The notes under the pieces were generated by a model. The model searched no databases. It was not told the DNA's origin and was given only the letters and a program-made list of their open reading frames with translations. 5,050 nt of DNA from Anaerolineales bacterium. Its GTDB lineage: Bacteria; Chloroflexota; Anaerolineae; Anaerolineales; DRMV01. Position 1 is the stretch's first letter. Each line of letters begins with the position of its first letter. The position numbers were made by a program, and so were the translations under genes. Positions 1 to 5,050 of this stretch are shown piece after piece. The stretch lies in the NCBI GenBank assembly GCA_026991215.1, contig JALXBY010000230.1, forward strand, positions 1-5,050. The letters run 5' to 3'.

Positions 1-916
1 GGATTACCAGAATCACCAGGGTCAGGGTCTCCTGGTCGATGCCCACCCCGCCCCGGGCCACGGGTGCGGCCGCGAACACCGCGGCCACGGCCAGCACGGT
101 CTGGATGCCATCGTTGTACAGGAAGTAGGCCAGCAGGAACTTCAGGGTTTCCGGGAACTTCCGCAGTTCCTTCAAGGTATGCCACAACTGCCGGAAGCCG
201 ACGGTCAGGTAACTTTCCCCAGGGGGCAGCCGGCGGCGGGGATGCCGGGAGCGCAACCGCGCCCACGTGATGAAGGAAAAGCCCAGCCACCACACCCCGG
301 CCGAAGCCAGGTTGATGCGCACGGCCAGGTCCGTAGGGATACCCAACCGCTCACGGGCCATGAAGAAAATCAGGTTGAAGAGGAGCAAAAGGCCGCCGCC
401 CAGGTAGCCCAAGGCCCAGCCGAAGGCCGAGACCCGGTCCCGGTTCTCCGGGCTGGCGATGTCGGGCAGGTAGGCGTTGTAGAACACCACGGCCGCGCCA
501 AAGGCCAGGTTCGCGATGATGAAGAGCAACCCGCCCAGCCACCACAGGGATTGGGTCACGAAGAACAGGGCAATGGTGGCCAGCGCGCCGATGGTGGCAA
601 ACACCTGCATCATGCGCTTACGCAGGTGGGAATAATCGGCAATCGCGCCCAGGATGGGCAAAAAGGTCACCTGGAGGAACACGGAAAGGGAGACGCAGTA
701 GGGAAAGAAGGAATCCGGCGCGATGGGGATGCCCGCAAGGCGCACCATGCCGTCGGGGTAGGCTTTGGCGGCCTCGGCCGCCAGGCTGGAGAGATACGGC
801 CCCAAGAAGACCGTAACCACCGTGGTGCTGAAAGCGGAGTTGGCCCAGTCGTACATGGCCCAGCCGAAGATTTCCCGCTTGTCGTCCACAGGCGCGGTAT
901 GGGCTTGTACGGCCAC
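1..916 (-). CDS. MFS transporter, UMF1/Atg22-type, N-terminal part
   Basis: This is the first ~305 residues of a major facilitator superfamily permease, and the C-terminus lies beyond the left edge. The frame is open from a GTG at 916 to base 1. Motifs typical of the UMF1 (Atg22-like) family appear in order: FGWAMYDWANSAFSTTVV at residues 17-34, FLPILGAIADYS near 85-96, YNAYLPDI at 146-153, GWALGYLGG at 166-174, FLYNDGIQT near 265-273 and ARGGVGIDQ near 287-295. Hydrophobic segments alternate with Arg/Lys-rich loops, as expected for an inner-membrane carrier. Family members usually have about 420-480 residues, so roughly a third is missing. GTG is chosen because GGAGG sits 6 bases upstream and the conserved YDWANS segment follows about 20 residues later, the normal distance. 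The substrate cannot be read from the sequence. The yeast relative Atg22 exports amino acids from the vacuole, but bacterial members are largely uncharacterised. It is transcribed divergently from cpaB. Confidence 0.9.
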   Translation of the reverse strand, partial: MAVQAHTAPVDDKREIFGWAMYDWANSAFSTTVVTVFLGPYLSSLAAEAAKAYPDGMVRLAGIPIAPDSFFPYCVSLSVFLQVTFLPILGAIADYSHLRKRMMQVFATIGALATIALFFVTQSLWWLGGLLFIIANLAFGAAVVFYNAYLPDIASPENRDRVSAFGWALGYLGGGLLLLFNLIFFMARERLGIPTDLAVRINLASAGVWWLGFSFITWARLRSRHPRRRLPPGESYLTVGFRQLWHTLKELRKFPETLKFLLAYFLYNDGIQTVLAVAAVFAAAPVARGGVGIDQETLTLVILVI

Positions 917-920
917 AGAA

Positions 921-928
921 CACCTCCC
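921..928 (-). promoter_or_regulatory. Ribosome binding site deciding the GTG start of the transporter
   Basis: Read on the minus strand, these bases are GGGAGGTG, a strong Shine-Dalgarno match. Six bases separate GGAGG from the GTG at 916-914. No ATG in this frame gives a full-length family N-terminus, so this site fixes the start. Confidence 0.8.
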
Positions 929-1019
929 AGGCGAAAGGATGTTGCCAGGGCCACCGGATGGGGAAGCCCCTGCATTTAGTAGAAACCCTGCGCTATGGGG
1001 GAAGACACGCGGGCCAGGC

Positions 1020-1034
1020 TATACGCGGTATAAT
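1020..1034 (+). promoter_or_regulatory. Candidate cpaB promoter -10 box within a palindrome
   Basis: Bases 1029-1034 are TATAAT, an exact -10 hexamer, 32 bases before the cpaB ATG, which would give a leader of about 25 nt. The box overlaps a perfect inverted repeat, TATAC-GCG-GTATA, at 1020-1032. No convincing -35 hexamer is found 16-18 bases upstream. The nearest resemblance, AAGACA at 1002-1007, is too far away. The promoter may therefore be activator-dependent, or the palindrome may serve as an operator or as a -10-like element for the divergent transporter. The spacer 917-1066 must also hold the transporter promoter, but only weak candidates were seen, such as TACTAA on the minus strand near 977-982. 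Confidence 0.5.
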
Positions 1035-1066
1035 GGGGCCATCCTCGTACGCGGAGCAAGGTCGCC

Positions 1067-2158
1067 ATGCGGGTTGTACGACTGATCCTTATTCTGATTC
1101 TATCGTTCCTGCTCCTGGGCCTGTGCGGGTTGCTGTACATCCGCTTCCGCGGGGCAGGGCAGCCCGGCCCCCAGGCCCAACCCACACCCGTGCCCATGGT
1201 TCAGGTCGTGGTCACCACCCAGGATATCGCTCGCGGGCAACGGATTACCGAGGAGATGGTGACCACCGTTGAGGTCCCCGCGGCCATCGAAGGGCAAATC
1301 CTGGACCCGAAAGACGCCATCGGCAAACTGGCGGCCCGGGACCTGCCTAAGGGCATCTTTCTGACCCAGGGCGACCTGGCCGAAACCCCGGCTGAACTGG
1401 CCCGAACCGGCTCCCTGGCTTCCCTGAACATCCCCCCAGGGTACGTGGCCATCTCCATCCCCATTACCCGCATCGGGAGCGTGGCCTACGGCATCCGCCC
1501 CGGCGACCAGGTTGGCGTGCTGGTTACCCTGGCCTTCATCGATTTGGACCCCGAATTTCAGACCAAACTGCCCAACCAATCGGCCCTGCTGCAACAGCAG
1601 GTCCAAGAAGGCATTCCTACCTCGCCGGTGTACCAGGTGGTGCCAGGCCAGGGCACCATTGGCCGGGTGGTGGGGCAGGACTACCCCCTCTATGCGGTAC
1701 CTTCGGAGCCCCAGCGCCCCCGGTTGATTACCCAGATGATCATTTCGGACGCCCAGGTGCTGTATCTGGGCACCTTCCCCCTGACGCAGCCTGAGGTCCG
1801 CAAGCCCTCGGCCGAGGAGGAAGGAGAACCACAGGCGCAACCGCCGGCCCAACAACCCATCCCGCCCGGTGGCCAGGCGCCAACCCCAGAAACCCCACCG
1901 GACGTGGTCACCCTTATCGTCAAACCGCAGGACGCGTTGGTGCTCAAGTACCTGATGGACCGGAAGGTGTACTTCACCCTTGTGCTCCGCTCGGCCAATG
2001 ACACCCAACCCCTGACCACCGAGCCGGTAACCCTGAACTACCTGCTGGAACAGTACAACATCGTGATTCCGGGCAAGCAACAGGCGGACCTGGAACCCCG
2101 CATCGACGAAATCGTCCCGCCGGACGTACCTCCAGCCCTGGAGGAAATCCAGCAGTAA
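1067..2158 (+). CDS. cpaB: Flp/Tad pilus assembly protein CpaB (RcpC-like, SAF domain)
   Basis: This 363-residue protein resembles CpaB/RcpC of the Tad (Flp, type IVc) pilus system, an envelope-anchored factor thought to act with the secretin and needed for pilus assembly. Residues 5-25 form one N-terminal hydrophobic segment (signal anchor or signal peptide), followed by a Pro/Gln-rich linker at 30-43. Residues about 46-105 form an SAF domain, with VVVTTQDIARGQRI at its start and RDLPKGIFLTQGDL at its end. Residues about 117-240 and 279-335 form the CpaB/RcpC region, starting at PPGYVAISIPI and including YGIRPGDQVGVLV. The RcpC region is split at 241-278 by a low-complexity Pro/Gln/Glu-rich stretch that is probably disordered. 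The ATG at 1067 is preceded by GGAG (1053-1056) and AAGG (1058-1061), a modest ribosome site, and places the hydrophobic segment at the very N-terminus. The gene appears to be transcribed alone: a promoter lies upstream, a terminator follows immediately, and no other tad gene is in the window. The length is somewhat above that of typical CpaB proteins. Confidence 0.85.
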   Translation: MRVVRLILILILSFLLLGLCGLLYIRFRGAGQPGPQAQPTPVPMVQVVVTTQDIARGQRITEEMVTTVEVPAAIEGQILDPKDAIGKLAARDLPKGIFLTQGDLAETPAELARTGSLASLNIPPGYVAISIPITRIGSVAYGIRPGDQVGVLVTLAFIDLDPEFQTKLPNQSALLQQQVQEGIPTSPVYQVVPGQGTIGRVVGQDYPLYAVPSEPQRPRLITQMIISDAQVLYLGTFPLTQPEVRKPSAEEEGEPQAQPPAQQPIPPGGQAPTPETPPDVVTLIVKPQDALVLKYLMDRKVYFTLVLRSANDTQPLTTEPVTLNYLLEQYNIVIPGKQQADLEPRIDEIVPPDVPPALEEIQQ

Positions 2159-2188
2159 AAGAAGGGGGCCGCTCCCGGCCCCCTTCTT
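2159..2188. terminator. Bidirectional intrinsic terminator between convergent genes
   Basis: The 13-bp arms AAGAAGGGGGCCG (2159-2171) and CGGCCCCCTTCTT (2176-2188) are perfectly complementary, with a 4-base loop (CTCC). The hairpin begins one base after the cpaB TAA, and its right arm touches the stop codon (2188-2190) of the convergent gene. On the plus strand the Ts are mostly inside the stem (CTTCTTCATT). On the minus strand the stem runs out through CTTCTTTTACTG, a somewhat better T-tract. It most likely ends transcripts from both sides. Confidence 0.85.
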
Positions 2189-3519
2189 CATTGCAAGAAG
2201 ACCTGCAGCACCCGCTGGTAGTCTTCGGGGGTATCCACGTCCAACTGGGTGGTTTCGTCAAACCAGGGGAGGCCCAGGACCCGGTGTTTTTGCAGGAGAA
2301 GCCGGCCGCCCATATCGCCCTGCAGGGCCAGCAGGTCCGCGAAGGTGCTTCGGTCGAAGAGCACGGGGTTGCCACGGCGCTGGTCCACCATGGGCGCGAC
2401 GATGGGGGCTAAGGTGCGCGCGTGCACGTCCACCAAAGCCTGAACCAGGGTCGGGGTCACCAAAGGCATATCCGCCAGCAGGAACACCGCGGCCCCCACT
2501 TCAGGCGGCAGGGCCTCGACCCCGGCCCGGACCGACGTGCTCTGCCCCGCGGCCCAGTGGGGGTTGTGTACCACGCGGACGGGCAGGTCGGCCAGAGCCT
2601 GGGAAACGGCTTCGGCCTCATGGCCCACGACGACCACCACCGGGTCCAGCCCGGCCAGAAGTGCAGTGCGCGCGACGCGGCGGACCATGGGCTCCCCTTC
2701 CACCGGCAGGAGCACCTTGACCTGCCCCTGCATGCGATGGGAAGGCCCGGCCGCAAGGACGATGCCGGCCACGGGGGTGAAGACGGCCCGGGGTTCCAGG
2801 CGTCGTGCATGGCCCCGCGCGACCACAACCCGCGTCCCGAACCAGTGTTTCCACAGGGCTTCGGCCACCGGTCTGCCCCAGGCCAGGGCCTCGTCCGTCT
2901 CTGCAACCAGGAGCACGCGCCAAGCCGCGTCTTCCGGGATGCCTTTGCGCCCCCCTTGGGGATGGGCCAACACGCGCGCCAGGGCCTGGGGGGTTATGGG
3001 GTCGTCCGGGGTCAGCCCGGCCAGTTCCAGAAATCGGGGCAGCCGATGCACCCGTTCGGCAGTGGGAGGATGACCCAAGGGGTCCAGACCGGCCACGGTG
3101 ACCACGGCCGTAACCCCCGGCGGCAAGGCCGGCTCGTGTTCCTCCGGGGCCTTAAGGGGCTTGCGGGCCGCGCCGTCGGCCTCGACCAGCAGGGGCACCC
3201 CATCGCGGGCCAGGGCCAGCAACCGGGGCCACAGCGCTTCGGGCAGTGCGGACCATCGGTCCCCTTGCCGGGGGCCGGTCAAAAGCAAACGCCGGGCAGG
3301 GAGTTGGGCCGGCAGGTCGTCGTCCGGGCCAAAGGCCAGATGCTCCTCGGCCCAGCGGGCCTGTTCCAGGGCAAGATGCGTGGTGGTGGTCATCAGCACA
3401 GGGGGCGCAAGGGCCTCGGCCAGGGTGAACATGGCCCGGGACTTCCCCCCTGCCCCCACGAAAGCAGCAACCAGGGGCTGCGGCAAAGCCAGGGCCTGTA
3501 CCAGGGAGAGGGTCCTCAT
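2188..3519 (-). CDS. yqeC-mocA: YqeC-MocA fusion: selenium/molybdenum hydroxylase accessory protein
   Basis: This 443-residue protein has two domains. Residues about 10-240 match YqeC, the putative accessory protein of selenium-dependent molybdenum hydroxylases: a GAGGKS nucleotide-binding-like loop at 22-27, TTTT at 44-47, EADG at 113-116, LKAPEEHEP at 122-130 and AGLDPLG at 143-149. Residues about 249-443 match the MocA/YgfJ family of NTP transferases, which attach CMP to molybdopterin to give the dinucleotide cofactor of xanthine-dehydrogenase-type enzymes. The motifs there are LAAG at 255-258, RM at 262-263 with K268, the metal-binding LADMP at 348-352, RGNP at 382-385, GDMGGR at 401-406 and DVDTPEDY at 427-434. 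LAAG is the MocA-like form rather than the MobA-like LAGG. The start is the ATG at 3519, backed by AGGAGGTG just upstream. A TTG at 3546 would add nine residues but would make that ribosome site coding. Both halves keep their key residues, so the fusion looks functional. No hydroxylase genes adjoin it in the window. Confidence 0.85.
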   Translation of the reverse strand: MRTLSLVQALALPQPLVAAFVGAGGKSRAMFTLAEALAPPVLMTTTTHLALEQARWAEEHLAFGPDDDLPAQLPARRLLLTGPRQGDRWSALPEALWPRLLALARDGVPLLVEADGAARKPLKAPEEHEPALPPGVTAVVTVAGLDPLGHPPTAERVHRLPRFLELAGLTPDDPITPQALARVLAHPQGGRKGIPEDAAWRVLLVAETDEALAWGRPVAEALWKHWFGTRVVVARGHARRLEPRAVFTPVAGIVLAAGPSHRMQGQVKVLLPVEGEPMVRRVARTALLAGLDPVVVVVGHEAEAVSQALADLPVRVVHNPHWAAGQSTSVRAGVEALPPEVGAAVFLLADMPLVTPTLVQALVDVHARTLAPIVAPMVDQRRGNPVLFDRSTFADLLALQGDMGGRLLLQKHRVLGLPWFDETTQLDVDTPEDYQRVLQVFLQ

Positions 3520-3521
3520 GC

Positions 3522-3529
3522 CACCTCCT
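3522..3529 (-). promoter_or_regulatory. Ribosome binding site of the YqeC-MocA gene
   Basis: The minus strand reads AGGAGGTG, a full match to the anti-Shine-Dalgarno sequence, with two bases (GC) before the ATG at 3519 (four bases after GGAGG). Its presence argues against the upstream in-frame TTG at 3546. Confidence 0.8.
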
Positions 3530-3652
3530 CTTGGGATGGATTGCAAACCGCGCCTGTGGCCAGGGGTACCGATGTTACCGCAAGTTGGAAGGTACGCGTT
3601 GGATACGGCGGGACGAAGTTCGGCCCGTGCCCTGGCCGGGGGTGTTTTGCAT

Positions 3653-3698
3653 ATTATTGGCTACACGAAATCCGCCCTTTGGATTATGGCTACACGAA
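3653..3698. repeat. Two direct repeats, ATTAT(T)GGCTACACGAA, offset 29 bases
   Basis: ATTATTGGCTACACGAA at 3653-3669 recurs as ATTATGGCTACACGAA at 3683-3698, differing only by one T. The identical 11-base core GGCTACACGAA starts at 3659 and 3688. The 13 bases between the copies lie within a short inverted repeat, AATCC at 3669-3673 and GGATT at 3681-3685. On the minus strand the unit reads TTCGTGTAGCC(A)ATAAT. The region is much richer in A and T than its surroundings. It may be a regulator binding site upstream of yqeC-mocA, or a remnant of a dispersed intergenic repeat. Confidence 0.6.
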
Positions 3699-3714
3699 GC
3701 GCGATGCGTTCTCA

Positions 3715-3737
3715 GGGGGAGGGCAGTGCCCTCCCCC
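3715..3737. terminator. Strong GC hairpin without a downstream U-tract
   Basis: GGGGGAGGGC (3715-3724) and GCCCTCCCCC (3728-3737) are perfectly complementary around a 3-base loop (AGT). A run of six A follows at 3738-3743, so on the minus strand TTTTTT lies before the hairpin instead of after it. The hairpin sits 87 bases beyond the ppdK stop and upstream of yqeC-mocA. It could be a terminator lacking a U-tract, an mRNA 3'-end stabiliser, or both. The orientation of the A/T run does not fit a classical intrinsic terminator on either strand. Confidence 0.5.
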
Positions 3738-3800
3738 AAAAAAGTGAATTATCGCCTACTGTGATGGACGCAAGCCTACCACAAAAGGCAAAAGTCCTGA

Positions 3801-3822
3801 GCCGGGCACCAGGGTTCCCGGC
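3801..3822 (-). terminator. Candidate weak terminator just after ppdK
   Basis: Reading the minus strand, GCCGGG (from 3822) pairs with CCCGGC (ending at 3801) across a 10-base loop. The hairpin starts two bases after the ppdK TGA and is followed by a T-containing stretch, TCAGGACTTTTGCCTTTTG. The short stem and interrupted T-tract make it a weak candidate. It may work together with the stronger hairpin at 3715-3737. Confidence 0.4.
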
Positions 3823-3824
3823 CT

Positions 3825-5050
3825 TCAGCCCTGGCGGCTCAACACCGCATGAGCCGCGGCCATACGCGCCACGGGCACCCGCAGCGGCGAGCAACTCACG
3901 TAGTCCATGCCAATGCGATGGCAGAAGTGGATGGTCGCGGGGTCGCCGCCGTGTTCGCCGCAAATCCCAATGCTCATCCCGGGTCGGGCCGCGCGGCCTG
4001 CCGCCACGGCCATTTCCATCAGCCGGCCCACGCCATCCACGTCCAGGGTCTGGAAGGGGTTGGCCGGCAGGATGTCCTTCTCAATGTAGGCGAACAGGAA
4101 GCCCTGCTCCGCGTCGTCCCGGCTGAAGCCAAAGGTCATCTGGGTCAGGTCGTTGGTGCCGAAGGAGAAGAACTCGGCTACCTGCGCGATGTCCCCTGCA
4201 GTGAGCGCGGCCCGGGGCACTTCGATCATGGTGCCGAACTGGTAAGGCACCTCGACCTCGTGGGCTTCCATGACCTCCCGGGCCACCTTTTTCAGCCGCG
4301 GTTGAATGGCCCGCAACTCGTTGACGTGGCCCACCAGGGGAATCATGACCTTGGGGCGTGGGTCGCCGCCGGCCTTCTTGACCTGGCACGCGGCCTCGAA
4401 GATGGCCCGCACCTGCATTTCCACGATTTCGGGGTAAAGGATGGAAAGCCGCACGCCCCGCAAGCCCATCATGGGGTTGGCCTCGTGCAGCGCCCGCACC
4501 TTGGCCAGCAAAGCCTCGGCTTCGGGGTCCGCCTCGCCCCGGCAGCGGGCCTCGGTGACCCGGGTCAGCAATTCCTCCATGGAGGGCAGGAACTCATGGA
4601 GGGGTGGGTCGAGCAGGCGGATGATGATGGGCAGCCCGTCCATGGCCTCGAACAGGCCCTTGAAGTCCTCGATTTGGAAGGGCAGGAGCCGTTCCAGCGC
4701 GGCGCGGCGTTCCGCCTCGGTTTCGGCGAGAATCATTTCCCGCATGATGGGCAGGCGTTCGGGTTCGAAGAACATGTGCTCGGTGCGGGCCAGGCCGATG
4801 CCCCGGGCGCCCAGTTTTCGGGCCAGGGCCGCGTCTTTGGGTTTGTCCGCGTTGGCCCAGACCTCCAGCCCGCGGGTGGGGCCACCGTGGATGGACGGCC
4901 GCGCGTCGGGCCGGGCTGCGATGTCGTCGGCCCAGGCGAGCAGGGTCTGCAATTCGGGCAGGGTCTCCAGGGCCGGCGGCTCCGCGGGAAGTTTCCCCAC
5001 GAAGACCTGGCCCGACGTGCCGTCCAGGGAAAGCCATTCCCCTTCCCGCA
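3825..5050 (-). CDS. ppdK: Pyruvate, phosphate dikinase, C-terminal part
   Basis: These are the last 407 residues of pyruvate, phosphate dikinase, which interconverts pyruvate, ATP and phosphate with PEP, AMP and pyrophosphate in the cytosol. The N-terminal ATP-grasp domain and the phosphohistidine motif lie beyond the right edge. Window residues 1-18 are the end of the swivelling phosphohistidine domain (LSLDGTSGQVFVG), and the rest is the PEP/pyruvate TIM barrel. Active-site residues known from the Clostridium symbiosum enzyme are all present: Arg in RTEHMFF (88; R561 there), Arg in IRLLDPPLHEF (144; R617), Glu in MIEVPRAA (276; E745), Asn in FGTNDLTQM (299; N768) and the catalytic Cys in GICGEHGGDP (363; C831). 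The 56- and 23-residue spacings match those in that enzyme. The ending YVSCSPLRVPVARMAAA is typical of PPDK and separates it from PEP synthase and PtsI. A GTG at 5000 is internal: the frame stays open with conserved sequence to the window edge. The direction of the reaction in this cell cannot be inferred. Confidence 0.96.
   Translation of the reverse strand, partial: REGEWLSLDGTSGQVFVGKLPAEPPALETLPELQTLLAWADDIAARPDARPSIHGGPTRGLEVWANADKPKDAALARKLGARGIGLARTEHMFFEPERLPIMREMILAETEAERRAALERLLPFQIEDFKGLFEAMDGLPIIIRLLDPPLHEFLPSMEELLTRVTEARCRGEADPEAEALLAKVRALHEANPMMGLRGVRLSILYPEIVEMQVRAIFEAACQVKKAGGDPRPKVMIPLVGHVNELRAIQPRLKKVAREVMEAHEVEVPYQFGTMIEVPRAALTAGDIAQVAEFFSFGTNDLTQMTFGFSRDDAEQGFLFAYIEKDILPANPFQTLDVDGVGRLMEMAVAAGRAARPGMSIGICGEHGGDPATIHFCHRIGMDYVSCSPLRVPVARMAAAHAVLSRQG

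Larger units (their letters stand above)
3520..3824. other. Intergenic region between ppdK and yqeC-mocA
   Basis: These 305 bases separate two minus-strand genes. No convincing coding frame lies here: frames crossing it are extensions of antisense frames with no recognisable protein. From the ppdK side it holds a small hairpin (3801-3822), a strong hairpin (3715-3737), two direct repeats (3653-3698) and then about 120 bases leading to the ribosome site of yqeC-mocA. No promoter with good -35 and -10 hexamers was found. The best minus-strand -10-like string is TAACAT near 3571-3576, without a matching -35. The yqeC-mocA gene probably has its own promoter here because two hairpins cut it off from ppdK, but this is inference. 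Confidence 0.6.

Noticed and set aside
179..979. A 266-codon plus-strand open frame opposite the transporter
   Set aside because: The translation is hydrophilic and low-complexity, while the minus strand carries clear UMF1 motifs in an unbroken frame.
1100..2191. A 363-codon open frame on the minus strand opposite cpaB
   Set aside because: It mirrors the cpaB codons and has low-complexity composition with no domain. The plus-strand protein has a signal-like N-terminus and an SAF domain.
3520..3546. Upstream TTG start (3546) adding nine residues to YqeC-MocA
   Set aside because: It would place the perfect AGGAGGTG ribosome site inside the coding region. The ATG at 3519 follows that site directly.
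3653..3698. Minimal CRISPR array
   Set aside because: There are only two short copies with a 13-base gap, the copies differ by an indel, and no cas gene is present.
2422..3747. A 441-codon open frame on the plus strand opposite yqeC-mocA
   Set aside because: The translation is Gly/Gln/Arg/Pro/His-rich with no recognisable domain, and it lies antisense to a well-supported gene. Such frames are a usual by-product of high GC.
3098..4126. A 342-codon plus-strand frame spanning the intergenic region and parts of two minus-strand genes
   Set aside because: Ser/Arg/Pro/Ala-rich with no domain, and it crosses two terminator-like hairpins and two real genes.
3825..5000. GTG at 5000 as the start of a short PEP-utilising protein
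   Set aside because: Conserved PPDK sequence (LSLDGTSGQVF) continues in frame upstream to the window edge, so the gene is cut by the window and not short.

Overview
The window is GC-rich bacterial chromosome with four protein genes in a -,+,-,- layout. No RNA genes, mobile elements or CRISPR arrays were seen. High GC, long spurious antisense open frames, a Tad/Flp-type CpaB and an accessory protein of the selenium/molybdenum-hydroxylase type would fit a member of the Chloroflexota (Anaerolineae-like). This is an impression from protein style, not something the sequence proves.

Layout: bases 1-916 (minus strand, cut by the left edge) encode the N-terminal ~305 residues of a UMF1/Atg22-type major facilitator transporter. 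A 150-base divergent spacer follows, with a perfect TATAAT box embedded in a palindrome. A 363-residue CpaB/RcpC-like protein (plus strand, 1067-2158) is next. A 13-bp perfect hairpin at 2159-2188 lies between it and a convergent gene and looks like a shared bidirectional terminator. The convergent gene (minus strand, 2188-3519) encodes a 443-residue two-domain protein. Its N-terminal half is a YqeC-type selenium-dependent hydroxylase accessory domain and its C-terminal half is a MocA-type molybdenum cofactor cytidylyltransferase domain. A 305-base spacer (3520-3824) carries two strong hairpins and a pair of AT-containing direct repeats. The right end (3825-5050, minus strand, cut by the edge) is the C-terminal PEP/pyruvate-binding half of pyruvate, phosphate dikinase with its catalytic residues intact.

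The four genes do not form an obvious operon. Each is separated from the next by a terminator-like hairpin or a divergent promoter region, and their roles are unrelated: transport, pilus assembly, molybdenum hydroxylase maturation and central carbon metabolism. The most informative gene is the YqeC-MocA fusion, which puts two steps of molybdenum hydroxylase maturation on one polypeptide. It predicts molybdenum hydroxylases, possibly selenium-dependent ones, elsewhere in the genome. No clearly undescribed system is visible. The best leads are the fusion, the 29-base-offset direct repeats at 3653-3698 and the palindrome overlapping the cpaB promoter.
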